This document shows positions 53,517 to 62,492 of a stretch of 64,000 nucleotides of DNA, in pieces (the first letter of the stretch is position 1; each line of letters starts with the position of its first letter). Under the pieces are notes generated by a model that made no database searches, was not told where the DNA came from, and saw only the letters and a list, made by a program, of their open reading frames with translations. This DNA comes from Elusimicrobiota bacterium (GTDB lineage Bacteria; Elusimicrobiota; Elusimicrobia; FEN-1173): positions 62,001-126,000 of the forward strand of contig JADJZR010000008.1 in assembly GCA_016715645.1 (NCBI GenBank), given 5' to 3'. The position numbers and the translations under genes are program-made.

Positions 53517-56324
53517 ATGAGTGAGGCGTCCATGAACACCGAAACAAAAATTGATTCAACTTACGTTGCGAAAAATCTGTCGTCCTGGGCGTCCGCGGCG
53601 GTGGTGGCCCGGGGTCGGGCTTATCAAGAAGAGGGCCGGGTCCTCTCGGTGGACTGGGACGACAAACACCAACTGACCGCGGAAGTGCAAGGGTCCCAAG
53701 CGGACCCCTATGACCTGACCGTCACGTTCGATGACGTGGGGTGGCCCCAGTCCGAGTGCGAGTGTCCGTTCGATTGGGAACCCCTGTGCAAACACGCGGT
53801 CGCGGCTCTCCTGGAATGGTCTAAGGAGGACCGGGACGAACCCTCGGACGCGGCGGAAATGAAACCCAAAGCGCCCTCACCCAACGCGTATTTGCTGGAC
53901 GTCGAGCGGGTGGAACGGGCGGCCCGCCAATCCAGTGCCAAATCCCAGGACCTGCGCATCGACCGGCGGCCGGCCCAGTCCCTGTTGGGAGAATACCGTG
54001 TTGGGTCCAGCGCTAAAGGCCAAACCTACACCGTCACGGTACGGGACGCGCGGTGGGAAAACGCGTCGTGCACTTGCCCGGACTATCGGGTGAACGAACT
54101 GCATTTGTGCAAACACATTGAACGCGTCCGTGAAAAGCTGTCCACCCGATCGGCCTTGGCCCGCCTGGAACAGGAAGCCGCGGCGCTTCGACATATTTCT
54201 CTTTATGTGGCCCCGCGGCCGTCTCACGAAGGGCCGTTCCACCCGGCGGAAGACATTCGGCTCCACGTCCCCCCCGCGCTCGCGGACCGAACGGGCGATC
54301 ACCAAACCGGGTTTGTCCCCAACGGCCGCCCGCCGAAAGAACAAATGAAAGCCATCGCCCACATGGTGCGCCGATTAAAGCGGATCGCCCCGGTGCGTGT
54401 GGACGGCGAGGTCAACGCGTTGTTGAAACGGGAAGTGGAATCGGCCGAATGGGAAAAGCGGATCGACGTAATCGCCCGCCACCCGGAAACACACCCTGTC
54501 TGGAAAAAGTCCGCCGGCGCGTTGCGTCTCGAACTCCATCCGTATCAAGTTCAGGGAATTTTGTTCGCCGCGCGCAAACGCCGGGCGTTTCTGGGCGACG
54601 ACATGGGGCTCGGGAAAACCGTCCAGGGCATTGGCACGGCGCTTTTCTTGAAAGAGTTAGGTGTTGTGAAACGGGCCATGGTGATTTGTCCGGCGTCGCT
54701 CAAATACCAGTGGAAACGGGAGATTGAGCGTCTGTGTGGGGAATCCGTCTGTCTGATTGAAGGGTCCGCCCGGGAGCGGGCTCGGCTGTACCGAGAGAGT
54801 TCCGCTTTTTTCTGGGTCATCAATTACGAACTGGTGGTTCACGATCTTTCGGTTTTAGCGGACGCGGCCGACCTTGTTGTCCTGGACGAAGCCCAGCGAA
54901 TCAAGAACTGGCAGACCCGCACGGCCAAAACCGTCAAGTCCCTGCGCGCGCCCTTTCGGCTGGTGCTCACGGGAACGCCCATGGAAAACCGGTTGACGGA
55001 ACTCCACTCGTTGTCCGAATTTTTGGATTCCCGGGCTTTGGGCCCGGCCTGGAAACTGATCCCCACCTACGCGCGGCTGGACGAAAACCTCAAAATCGGG
55101 GGATACCAAAACCTCGACCATCTGCGCGGCCGGTTAAGCCGTTTTTTCCTGCGTCGATCCCGGCCGGAAGTGATGGCCCAGCTTCCTCCTCGGACCGACA
55201 ACACGTTCTGGACCCCGATTCTCCCTGACCAGCGAAAAGTCCACCAAGAATTGGAAAACGGCGTGGCCCAAATCATCGCGAAATGGAAACGGTTCAAACA
55301 TCTGACGCCGGAAGATTTTCGCCGGCTCATGCTGTTGCTCAACACGATGCGGATCGTGTGCAACGCTCACGGCCAGTTCAACTGGGTGGAGATCGAGCAC
55401 GAGGTGGTTCGCGAACCGCGGGTCACCCCGGCGCTGTGGAAAAAAATCGGGTCCCCCAAATTGCAGGAGTTCCCCAAAGTGTTGTCCGACCTTCTCGAGA
55501 CGGCGGGCCAAAAGGTGCTGGTCTTCAGTCAGTGGGAACGCATGCTACGCCTCGCGGAGTTTGTGGCCCGGGACGTGACGGCGGAGAAAGGGATCCAGTC
55601 TGTATTTTTTCACGGGGGTCTTTCCCAAAAAGAGCGGCGGGTGGGCATCCAGCGGTTTCTGGACGATCCCGACACGCGGGTCTTTTTTTCCACCGACGCG
55701 GGGTCCGTGGGGCTCAACCTTCAAAGCGCGGCCAACTGCGTGATCAACCTGGAAATTCCCTGGAACCCCGCCGTCCTGGAACAGCGCATCGGGCGGGTTC
55801 ACCGTCAGGGTCAATCCAAAAGCGTGGAGGTGGTCCATTTCATCTCCGAAGCGTGTGTTGAGGAACGGATTTTTCAATTGGTCGGACAAAAGAAGGCTCT
55901 TTTCGCCGGTCTTTTTGACGGAGCCAAGGACATTGATTTCACGGCTGTTCAAAAAGCGTCTTTCCTGGAAAAAGTTCAAAGCCTCATGGGACGCGAAGCG
56001 AAAGCTTCCGCGACGTCATCCGAACCGGTTCCCCCTCTGGCCTTGCCGGTGGACGCGGGTTCCGACAAGGTCACGCCGCCGGTTACCGCGCCCGCCGCGG
56101 ATCCGGGCGCTTCGTTCGATCTAAACCCGCTCGTTCAAACCGTCGCGGCTCTTTTTCGTGTTCCCGGCGACCGGGTTCCCAAACTGGATCCCGTCCGTGT
56201 CCAGCGCACGCCCGAGGGAACAACGGTCCATCTTCCCGCGTCTTTGGAGGGTCTCATGCGCAACCTGCGCCCTCTGGCCGAGTCGCTCTTAAAAGGGTTG
56301 ACCGATCCGTCCCCGCAAAAATGA
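53517..56324 (+). CDS. SWIM zinc-finger SNF2-family helicase inside the Wadjet operon
   Basis: 935 residues; ATG 53532, with GAGG 5 bases before it, may be the true start. Two SWIM fingers: CECPFDWEPLCKH at about 80-92 and CTCPDYRVNELHLCKH at about 185-200. SNF2 core: GDDMGLGKTVQ (motif I, about 359-369), VLDEAQ (II, about 454-459), LTGTPMENR (III), FSQWERM (IV region), FFHGGLSQKERR, DAGSVGLNLQSA (V) and QRIGRVHRQGQ (VI, about 757). The last 150 residues are low-complexity, then unrecognised. All motor motifs are intact. ATGA overlap with jetD ties it to the defence operon. It may remodel protein-DNA complexes for JetABC. Confidence 0.92.
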   Translation: MSEASMNTETKIDSTYVAKNLSSWASAAVVARGRAYQEEGRVLSVDWDDKHQLTAEVQGSQADPYDLTVTFDDVGWPQSECECPFDWEPLCKHAVAALLEWSKEDRDEPSDAAEMKPKAPSPNAYLLDVERVERAARQSSAKSQDLRIDRRPAQSLLGEYRVGSSAKGQTYTVTVRDARWENASCTCPDYRVNELHLCKHIERVREKLSTRSALARLEQEAAALRHISLYVAPRPSHEGPFHPAEDIRLHVPPALADRTGDHQTGFVPNGRPPKEQMKAIAHMVRRLKRIAPVRVDGEVNALLKREVESAEWEKRIDVIARHPETHPVWKKSAGALRLELHPYQVQGILFAARKRRAFLGDDMGLGKTVQGIGTALFLKELGVVKRAMVICPASLKYQWKREIERLCGESVCLIEGSARERARLYRESSAFFWVINYELVVHDLSVLADAADLVVLDEAQRIKNWQTRTAKTVKSLRAPFRLVLTGTPMENRLTELHSLSEFLDSRALGPAWKLIPTYARLDENLKIGGYQNLDHLRGRLSRFFLRRSRPEVMAQLPPRTDNTFWTPILPDQRKVHQELENGVAQIIAKWKRFKHLTPEDFRRLMLLLNTMRIVCNAHGQFNWVEIEHEVVREPRVTPALWKKIGSPKLQEFPKVLSDLLETAGQKVLVFSQWERMLRLAEFVARDVTAEKGIQSVFFHGGLSQKERRVGIQRFLDDPDTRVFFSTDAGSVGLNLQSAANCVINLEIPWNPAVLEQRIGRVHRQGQSKSVEVVHFISEACVEERIFQLVGQKKALFAGLFDGAKDIDFTAVQKASFLEKVQSLMGREAKASATSSEPVPPLALPVDAGSDKVTPPVTAPAADPGASFDLNPLVQTVAALFRVPGDRVPKLDPVRVQRTPEGTTVHLPASLEGLMRNLRPLAESLLKGLTDPSPQK

Positions 56325-57547
56325 ATCTTCCCGATTCGTTTGACGGGATGCTGGAAGACGCGTGGGAGATCGATCCGCGCGTGCTGGCGGACGCGCGGCG
56401 ACTGCGCCGGTTTTGGGTCGCCGGTCAACCGCCCCCGACTTATTGGACGTTGCGGTGGTTGCCGCCAGCGATGGACCGGTTTTTTGCCTGGGCCGGTGTG
56501 GACACGGTTCGTCGAGAGAAAGCGGGCGGCCATCGGGTGTCCATGCAACGATTGGTTGATCAATCGGCGCCCGGCAAATCCCTGGAGGAATCGTTGGATC
56601 GTTTTCTCCGGTCTCACGAACCGTCTTCCAGGCCCGCGAACGATGACCAGCCAAGAGAATTTTTTGAAAAAACCGATTGCCCCGAAACCCGTCGCTGGTT
56701 GAAGCAGCTTTTCGGGGGGGGGCGGATCTTAACCGAGCTGGAAAAACCCGAAGTGAACATTATCGCCCGGGCGTTGGACTTGATTTTTGGTCAAAGGGAG
56801 CTGTGGAACGTGTCGGTGTTAGGAGCGAGGGCGGGGGGAGGGAGCAAATTTTTTCGCCGGGGGTCCCGGGGCCGACGGCGGTTGGCGGATGCGTTGTTGT
56901 TTCTTCGAGGCATGATCCCGGCGGGAGACGACGACCGAGAGGCGGTTCTGGACGAAACGGGAATAGTCGGATCGGAAACGTCCACGGGTGTTTTGGTGGC
57001 GGGTTCGTTGACGGTGGACGGCATGGACTATCCAACCCGGTTGGCCGATAAAAATCAGGCCGTTTTCCTCACCGTGCAAAACCTGGTCCGACCCGCGTCG
57101 GCCCCATCGGTAGAGGGGGTTTTAACCATTGAAAACGACGCGCCCTTTATGGCTTCTTTGAAAGAAGGGTTACATCAAAAATGGCTGTTGGCGGCCACGG
57201 GCGGGTTTGCCAACCGCGCGGTGGTGGATTTTCTCAAACGGATTCTTTCTCCCGCCCTCCCCTGGCGCCATTGGGGCGACACGGATCTGGCGGGGGTCCG
57301 CATCGCGCGCGTCCTGGCGGAACGGGTCGGCTATCGGCCCACGTTCTATCGGTGCGGGCCGGACGACATTCGTGCCCGCCGGGCCCGGCTCCTGCCGTTG
57401 GACGTCCCCTCCAAACGGGCCATCGCCACGGACCTGAAAAACAATCCAAACGCACTGGGATCCGAGATACTGCGAACCGTCCTTCAGGAAGGTGGCTGGC
57501 TGGAACAGGAAGCCTGGCAAAGCAATAGCGCATCGTCCCCGGTTTGA
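56321..57547 (+). CDS. jetD: Wadjet nuclease subunit JetD (Toprim)
   Basis: 408 residues. The N-terminal half is an unrecognised arm and helical region. The C-terminal half (about 245-395) carries Toprim catalytic residues: the Glu in LTIENDAPF at about 271 and the paired Asp in HWGDTDLAGVRIA at about 319-331, with ATGGFANRAVVDFL between them. JetD is the topoisomerase-VI-like nuclease that cleaves closed circular DNA after JetABC extrusion. It directly overlaps the helicase gene, so it may be translated together with it. Confidence 0.85.
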   Translation: MNLPDSFDGMLEDAWEIDPRVLADARRLRRFWVAGQPPPTYWTLRWLPPAMDRFFAWAGVDTVRREKAGGHRVSMQRLVDQSAPGKSLEESLDRFLRSHEPSSRPANDDQPREFFEKTDCPETRRWLKQLFGGGRILTELEKPEVNIIARALDLIFGQRELWNVSVLGARAGGGSKFFRRGSRGRRRLADALLFLRGMIPAGDDDREAVLDETGIVGSETSTGVLVAGSLTVDGMDYPTRLADKNQAVFLTVQNLVRPASAPSVEGVLTIENDAPFMASLKEGLHQKWLLAATGGFANRAVVDFLKRILSPALPWRHWGDTDLAGVRIARVLAERVGYRPTFYRCGPDDIRARRARLLPLDVPSKRAIATDLKNNPNALGSEILRTVLQEGGWLEQEAWQSNSASSPV

Positions 57548-57582
57548 CTACAATTTGACGAGAATGACTGACGAGGTGCTTT

Positions 57583-58203
57583 ATGGATAAAACGAAAAAA
57601 CGCGTCTGGGTGGGTTTGGGTCTTTTGGCGGTGGCGGTGGTTTCGGTAGCGGTGGGCCAACGGTCGCCGGGTTTTTCCGGCGAAGCGCCGGCCTATCGGC
57701 AAAAGGGACCTTCCCGCGCTCGGGTGACTATTACGGAGTACTCGGATTTTCAGTGTCCCAAATGCGGGCAGGCGGTGCCGATCGTTAACAAACTGTTGAC
57801 CACATATCCCAACGACGTGCGGCTGGTCTTTCATCACGCCCCGTTAAAACAACACAAATGGGCCGTGCTGGCCGCCCAGGCGGCGGAGTCGGCGGGACTG
57901 CAAGATAAGTTTTGGGAATACGCCGATCATTTGTTCAGCAAACAGACCGAATGGTCTCCCGTGCTAGATCCGAAACCATTATTCATCACCTACGCCAAGG
58001 AAATCGGTTTGGACGTGGACCTTTTTACCAAGGATCTCGAAAGCCCCCTGGTGGCTGAAAAGGTTCGCAAAGAAAAAGAGCAGGCCGACGCACTGGAAAT
58101 TCCCGCCACTCCGACCTTTTTCATTAACGACCGAATGTTGGTTGGCGATACGCAACTGGCGGGCAACGGAGCTCGTTACATTGAACAGGACCTGGCTCAA
58201 TGA
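57583..58203 (+). CDS. DsbA-like thioredoxin-fold protein
   Basis: 206 residues with an N-terminal hydrophobic signal/anchor (VGLGLLAVAVVSVAVG, about 8-23). The active-site CPKC sits in YSDFQCPKCGQAVP at about 52-65, and the cis-Pro loop is IPATPTFFIND at about 170-180. It is a periplasmic or membrane-anchored thiol oxidase/isomerase or a Na+/H+-antiporter-linked DsbA relative. ATGA overlap with the MauE-like gene, a frequent pairing. Confidence 0.88.
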   Translation: MDKTKKRVWVGLGLLAVAVVSVAVGQRSPGFSGEAPAYRQKGPSRARVTITEYSDFQCPKCGQAVPIVNKLLTTYPNDVRLVFHHAPLKQHKWAVLAAQAAESAGLQDKFWEYADHLFSKQTEWSPVLDPKPLFITYAKEIGLDVDLFTKDLESPLVAEKVRKEKEQADALEIPATPTFFINDRMLVGDTQLAGNGARYIEQDLAQ

Positions 58204-58667
58204 CCGGGCGGAGGGCTTCTTTTTTGTTGGGGTTTGCAGCGCCTTTTTTTCGCGTAACGGCGGGGGCCGTGTTGGCCCTGTCGGGCTATTTAAAGGCGGT
58301 GCGCCATCCGGCGGAGTTTGAGGCCACGTTGGCGTCTTACTGGTTTTTCCCCGGGGTGTTGTTGGCGCCTTTAGCCCGGATTGTTCCGTGGTTGGAGTTG
58401 GTGGTGGGCCTCTTTTTGGCGGCGGGCTATTTCACACGCGCCACGGCGTTGGCGGGCGCGGCCCTTTACATGGGGTTCGTGGGGGTTTTGGGCCAGGCGA
58501 TTCTGCGAAAATTACCGTTAAAGGATTGCGGTTGTTTTGGCCAGGCGGGACCCCATTTACAGCCGATTCAGGCCCTCAGCCTGGACGTGGTCATGGTGGT
58601 GTTTTGCCTGCTGGTCTTTTTCGATCGAGAAAAAAATCTGTCCGCCGACCGATGGATCGAAAAATGA
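58200..58667 (+). CDS. MauE/DoxX-like membrane protein
   Basis: 155 residues with four hydrophobic segments (about 10-30, 48-70, 75-100, 120-140) and a short Cys motif KDCGCFG between the last two. The MauE family is thought to support disulphide handling for periplasmic electron-transfer proteins. Its overlap with the DsbA-like gene supports a joint redox role. Confidence 0.75.
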   Translation: MTGRRASFLLGFAAPFFRVTAGAVLALSGYLKAVRHPAEFEATLASYWFFPGVLLAPLARIVPWLELVVGLFLAAGYFTRATALAGAALYMGFVGVLGQAILRKLPLKDCGCFGQAGPHLQPIQALSLDVVMVVFCLLVFFDREKNLSADRWIEK

Positions 58668-59770
58668 ATCCGATTCCTTTCATGAACTTGACACCGGTCC
58701 ATGAACCGTTGGAATCCGCCTGCGTGGAAGCCTTTCGACAGACCTATCGAAAAAATGAATACATTCTGGGCGAGGCCGTAAAACTGTTTGAGGAAGAGTT
58801 CGCCCATCGAACCGGCGCGGCCCACGGGGTTGGATTTTCGTCGGGAACGGCGGCGTTGGAAATGGCTCTGCGCGCGGTGGGGGTGGGCCCCGGCGACGAT
58901 GTGCTGACCACGCCTTACAGTTTTTTTGCCACCGCGGCGGTTATTGTCTACGTGGGCGCTCGGCCCGTGTTTGTGGACGTGGACCCGGGCACGCTCAACA
59001 TGAATCCTCGGATTCTTGAAAAAACGGTCACACAAAAAACAAAAGCCATTTTGCCCGTGCATATTTTTGGCCAGCCGGCGGACATGACGGCCCTCAACGA
59101 TTTCGCCCGTGCCCATAAAATCCCCGTCATCGAAGACGCGTGCCAGGCTCACGACGCGCGGTGGCGTGGCCAGCCTGTGGGAGCGTTGGGACGTATCGGG
59201 TGTTTTAGTTTTTATCCGACCAAAAATTTGGGTGGGTTTGGCGACGGGGGTATCGCCGTCACCAACGATGGGGACTTGGTGGAACGGTTGCGGCGGCTTC
59301 GCAATTGCGGCCGGCGCGCCCAGTATGAGCATTTGGAATTGGGTTACAACGAACGGTTGGACAACCTTCAAGCCGCTTTGCTGAGGGTGAAATTGCCCCA
59401 CTTGACGGCTTGGACACAAGAGCGATGTCGGTTGGCCGCGCTTTACCGACGGGAACTGGCCGATGGCCCGGCCCGGCCGTTGGCGGTGGCCGAGGGAGCG
59501 GACCCGGTGTATCACCTGTTCACCGTGCGGGCGCCGCGCCGGGATGCGTTGCGCGACCATTTAACGGCAGCGGGAATACAGTCCGGGATATTTTACCCGA
59601 CCCCGCTCCATCTTCAACCGGCATTCGCCGGTTTTGGCGGAAAACCAGGGGATTGTCTCGAGGCTGAACGGGCCTGCCTCGAAGTGTTGTCGCTTCCGCT
59701 GTATCCGGGCTTGCCGGAAAAAAGCGTGTTGCGCGTCGCCGCCGCTGTCCGGGATTTTTACCGGCCTTAA
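58664..59770 (+). CDS. DegT/DnrJ/EryC1/StrS-family sugar aminotransferase
   Basis: 368 residues from ATG 58664 (ATGA overlap). SSGTAALEMALRAVGVGPGDDVL at about 50-72, TPYSFFATAAVI, IEDACQAHDARW at about 149-160, and the Schiff-base lysine in FYPTKNLGGFGDGG at about 180-193. High GC like its neighbours, so it belongs to the core-like region and not to the glycan locus. The sugar is unknown; it follows redox genes, an odd place for a sugar aminotransferase. Confidence 0.85.
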   Translation: MNPIPFMNLTPVHEPLESACVEAFRQTYRKNEYILGEAVKLFEEEFAHRTGAAHGVGFSSGTAALEMALRAVGVGPGDDVLTTPYSFFATAAVIVYVGARPVFVDVDPGTLNMNPRILEKTVTQKTKAILPVHIFGQPADMTALNDFARAHKIPVIEDACQAHDARWRGQPVGALGRIGCFSFYPTKNLGGFGDGGIAVTNDGDLVERLRRLRNCGRRAQYEHLELGYNERLDNLQAALLRVKLPHLTAWTQERCRLAALYRRELADGPARPLAVAEGADPVYHLFTVRAPRRDALRDHLTAAGIQSGIFYPTPLHLQPAFAGFGGKPGDCLEAERACLEVLSLPLYPGLPEKSVLRVAAAVRDFYRP

Positions 59771-61048
59771 ATGGGCAATCTCCGGGCAACCGGGGCTCTT
59801 TTGGTGGCCCCTCTTTTATTGGCGGGCTGTTTTCGCAATCCCATCACTTCCAAACGCCAAACCAAACTGATTTCCGAAACGGCCGAACGCCAAATCGGCG
59901 CTCAAACAAAAATTAACATTCTTAAAGAGTATGGAGAGCTGAAGGATCCGGTGTTGGTTCAATACGTGGCCAACCTGGGTCAGAAGCTGGCGGCCGTGTG
60001 CGATCGTCCGAAGGTGGATTACGAGTTTCTTATCTTGGACACGGACCTGGTCAACGCGTTCGCCGCGCCGGGCGGGTTTATTTTTGTGACCCGGGGTCTC
60101 CTTCAAGAAATGTCCAACGAAGCTGAACTGGCCTCGGTGTTGGGCCACGAAATCGGCCACGTGGCCGGGTTGCATTCCGTCGGCATGATCCAGCGGCAGA
60201 TGGGGTACGGCGCCATCGCCATGTTGGGCGCGATCGTGTCGGGTATTCAGTTGGGTCCGGAAGCGATGATTATGGTGGCCCAATCGGCGGACCTGTTCAC
60301 AAGCCTTTACATGCTGGGTTACAGCCGCGAAAACGAGCTCGAGGCCGACCGGGTGGGATTGCGGTATATGTTGTCGGCGGGGTACGATCCCAAAGCGGCT
60401 TTGACTTTTTTTGAGCGGTTGCGGTCCTTGGAATTGAAGGAAGGGCCCGACACCTGGGAACCCTACTTACGGTCGCACCCACCCACGGAACAACGAATCG
60501 CTTTGGCCAAACAATTTCTCGATCGAAGTTTCTTTTTCTTCCGCAAGACGGAATTGAACACGGCTGTTTATCAGGACATGAAATCCCGCTTGCCGAAATT
60601 GAAACCGGAAGAAGTGGGCCAAACGGTGGGGAAACGGTACGATTTGCCGTTGTTTGGCGTGTCGCTTAGCATCCCCGAGGAATGGAGCTGGGAAACTCAA
60701 GGGGGCCGCGCGTTGATCGGGTTTCGAAAAGTCGGCGGCGAGGCCTGGGGCCAGCTCCGCCGGGAAGAAGAGGTCGGGACTTTGACGGCGGAAGAGTTCG
60801 CCATCAAATTTGCCCAAGACCACCAATGGCAATACCTTCAAGGGCGGCAAGTGTTATACCCCGCCGGATACGGTTTTCTCGGCCAATTCTACGGTCCCGG
60901 CGTGTTGGGGGGGGCGTACGTTTATCGGGCACTCTTCCTTGTCCGGGACGGAACGGGTTGGGCCCTGCTGTGCGCGGCGGCCCCGAACCGCACATTCGAA
61001 CACCTCGTCCCTTTTGAACAGATCCTCCGTTCTTTCCAATTAAAATAA
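59771..61048 (+). CDS. M48-family metalloprotease lipoprotein
   Basis: 425 residues. Signal with lipobox LLAGC at about 16-20. The zinc site HExxH is VLGHEIGHVAGLH at about 118-130, with the third ligand in ENELEADRVG at about 185-194. A long C-terminal part (about 285-425) is unrecognised. Relatives (BepA/LoiP-like) act in outer-envelope protein quality control. Start 2 bases after the preceding TAA. Confidence 0.87.
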   Translation: MGNLRATGALLVAPLLLAGCFRNPITSKRQTKLISETAERQIGAQTKINILKEYGELKDPVLVQYVANLGQKLAAVCDRPKVDYEFLILDTDLVNAFAAPGGFIFVTRGLLQEMSNEAELASVLGHEIGHVAGLHSVGMIQRQMGYGAIAMLGAIVSGIQLGPEAMIMVAQSADLFTSLYMLGYSRENELEADRVGLRYMLSAGYDPKAALTFFERLRSLELKEGPDTWEPYLRSHPPTEQRIALAKQFLDRSFFFFRKTELNTAVYQDMKSRLPKLKPEEVGQTVGKRYDLPLFGVSLSIPEEWSWETQGGRALIGFRKVGGEAWGQLRREEEVGTLTAEEFAIKFAQDHQWQYLQGRQVLYPAGYGFLGQFYGPGVLGGAYVYRALFLVRDGTGWALLCAAAPNRTFEHLVPFEQILRSFQLK

Positions 61049-61130
61049 TTGGACCGTTTGGCATCAATTCGGTATCGACAACTGTCATCCATTTCACGAC
61101 GGTCAAAGAAGTCTCAATGGGAGACGTTCT

Positions 61131-61253
61131 TTGAACGAGCAAATTTATGGACATCTCTCAAAAAATGACCTAGAATCAGCATTAGATGTGATAGACAAGG
61201 CCTTCAATTATGAGGATTTAGGCGAAGCCGCCCAGGAGCTCGTAAAGGAATAA
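61131..61253 (+). CDS. Small hypothetical frame, 40 residues
   Basis: TTG 61131 preceded by GGGAGA at 61119-61124; product LNEQIYGHLSKNDLESALDV...ELVKE. A frame with the same sequence (LTEQIYGHLSKNDLESALDV) lies in the duplicated copy at 62457, and both copies stay open, which supports coding or a shared remnant of a lost gene's 3' end. No function recognised. Confidence 0.3.
   Translation: MNEQIYGHLSKNDLESALDVIDKAFNYEDLGEAAQELVKE
61133..61217 (+). repeat. Direct repeat A, copy 1
   Basis: 85 bases (start GAACGAGCAAATTTATGG) matching 62457-62541 at 78 of 85 positions. The copies are 1.3 kb apart and same-strand, and flank toxin-antitoxin remnants. Confidence 0.9.
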
Positions 61254-61273
61254 ACCGTTAGAATCGAACTATT

Positions 61274-61512
61274 ATGAGCCCAACCGTCTTTCGTCATCGC
61301 ACTATCGGTTCTTCTTTTTCTCGCGTGAGGAGAGTCGTGCGCATGTTCATATCTCATGCCCCGATGGCCACGCGAAGTTTTGGCTCGAGCCCATTGTTTC
61401 CTTGGCGCATTTTCATGGGCTTCGGGCACGTGTTTTAAGGCAACTTCAAGTCGTTGTAGAGGAGCGGCACAGTGAAATCCTTCGCGCTTGGAAAAAGCAC
61501 TTCGAACGCTGA
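61274..61512 (+). pseudogene. DUF4160 gene broken by a one-base frameshift
   Basis: ATG 61274 gives MSPTVFRH, the usual DUF4160 start, but the family sequence (RFFFFSREESRAHVHI, KFWLEPIVSLA, LRQLQVVVEERHSEIL, ending AWKKHFER) continues one frame away, from about 61306 to the TGA at 61510-61512. One base appears lost between about 61294 and 61304. DUF4160 proteins pair with DUF2442 proteins in toxin-antitoxin-like modules; the overlapping downstream gene is exactly that partner. Confidence 0.75.
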
Positions 61513-61732
61513 AGTTCAGAACGTTTCGAAGGATGGCGTCTGGCTGATCATTCGAGATCAGGAATATTTTCTCCCGTTCACTGATTACCCTTGGTTCAAA
61601 GACGCCACTATTGCGTCCATATATAATGTTGAAACGATGCACGGGACTCAACTCCACTGGCCAGACCTTGATGTGGATTTGGAGCTGAACTCTCTTCAAA
61701 ATCCTCATCAATACCCTCTCGTGTATCGATAG
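61472..61732 (+). CDS. DUF2442-domain protein
   Basis: 86 residues from GTG 61472 with GAGGAG at 61459-61464. Pattern EVQNVSKDGVWLIIRDQEYFLPFTDYPWFKDATIASIYNVE and LHWPDLDVDLELNSLQNP, ending YPLVYR, is typical of DUF2442, the presumed antitoxin-side partner of DUF4160. It overlaps the broken DUF4160 gene by 41 bases. Confidence 0.8.
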   Translation: MKSFALGKSTSNAEVQNVSKDGVWLIIRDQEYFLPFTDYPWFKDATIASIYNVETMHGTQLHWPDLDVDLELNSLQNPHQYPLVYR

Positions 61733-61765
61733 CTGTAGATTTAGAGGCTTCAGGTTGGAGGAAGA

Positions 61766-61827
61766 TTCAACTGGGGTTTTTCAGGATCAGCAGAGAATCT
61801 CGAAATATTCATCAGAAGTGTTCAAAT
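61766..61827 (+). repeat. Direct repeat B, copy 1
   Basis: Begins TTCAACTGGGGTTTTTCAGG and runs to about AATTG. It is an imperfect copy of 63091-63156, and in both places a tRNA-Phe sequence follows shortly after. Confidence 0.75.
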
Positions 61828-61847
61828 TGAAGCATTCCGCCTCCTTC

Positions 61848-61889
61848 GCCGAGGTGGCTCAGTCGGTAGAGCACAGGTCTGAAAAACCT
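61848..61889 (+). pseudogene. 5' fragment of a tRNA-Phe gene
   Basis: 42 bases matching 63231-63272 of the intact tRNA-Phe gene with only two mismatches, from the acceptor 5' strand (GCCGAGG) through the D arm and anticodon loop CTGAAAA. Similarity stops inside the anticodon 3' stem, so it cannot fold as a tRNA. Confidence 0.9.
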
Positions 61890-62052
61890 AGAGCTTGGGA
61901 TTTGAACTGTTTTAATGCAGTTATTCTTGGGAAATTCTGTATATTCGTTCTTTTTCAGGAGTGGGGTTGGACTGGGATTATCGTGTTTTCCAAAAAGATT
62001 GGGGGAAAACTTCCATCAGATCCATCGGAGGTTCAACCGTTCGAGGTTTTTA

Positions 62053-62492
62053 TGGCCAAGGATGTCGGTAAGAACCTGCTTGCTAAGACAGCGGAATGGC
62101 CAGAGAGCTGGAGTCGCTCGGACTCTGATGTAACGATGGGCCAGGCCATTCTCGATGCCATGAAGCCATTTCTGACTCATCTGGTGACGTCAGGGAAATC
62201 GAAAACAACACTCCGCCGCCATTTTGGGCACGCCTTTCTGTTGGGAGGCGAGGTAATTGATCGGGTTTACGAAGGCGGAAAGCTGAAATCACTTAGCGGG
62301 GAGAAGTTACTCCTCCAGTTTATTGGAGAGGATGGTGGACCTCTGTGCCACCACAATGGGAACGAAGCTGAACATCGTGAATATGATACCACCTGCCGAA
62401 AACTCTTTCGATACATTGTCTCCGAGCCCGTATTATATCGACACCCGAATATCCCTGACCGAGCAAATTTATGGACATCTCTCGAAAAATGA
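62053..62492 (+). CDS. Conserved protein of unknown function
   Basis: About 146 residues from ATG 62053; the frame is open upstream from 61755, but that part crosses the tRNA fragment and repeat B and is not family-like (GTG 61984 is an alternative). The centre MKPFLTHLVTSGKSKTTLRR, GHAFLLGGEVIDRVYEG and LLLQFIGEDGGPLCHH, YDTTCRKLFRYI resemble a widespread small protein of unknown role. The last 15 residues run out of frame into repeat A, so its C-terminus may be altered. Confidence 0.5.

Noticed and set aside
58568..59560. 330-residue minus-strand frame
   Set aside because: Antisense to the aminotransferase with full PLP motifs; no recognisable domain.
61848..61889. Second functional tRNA-Phe gene
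   Set aside because: The match ends in the anticodon 3' stem and there is no T arm or acceptor 3' strand.
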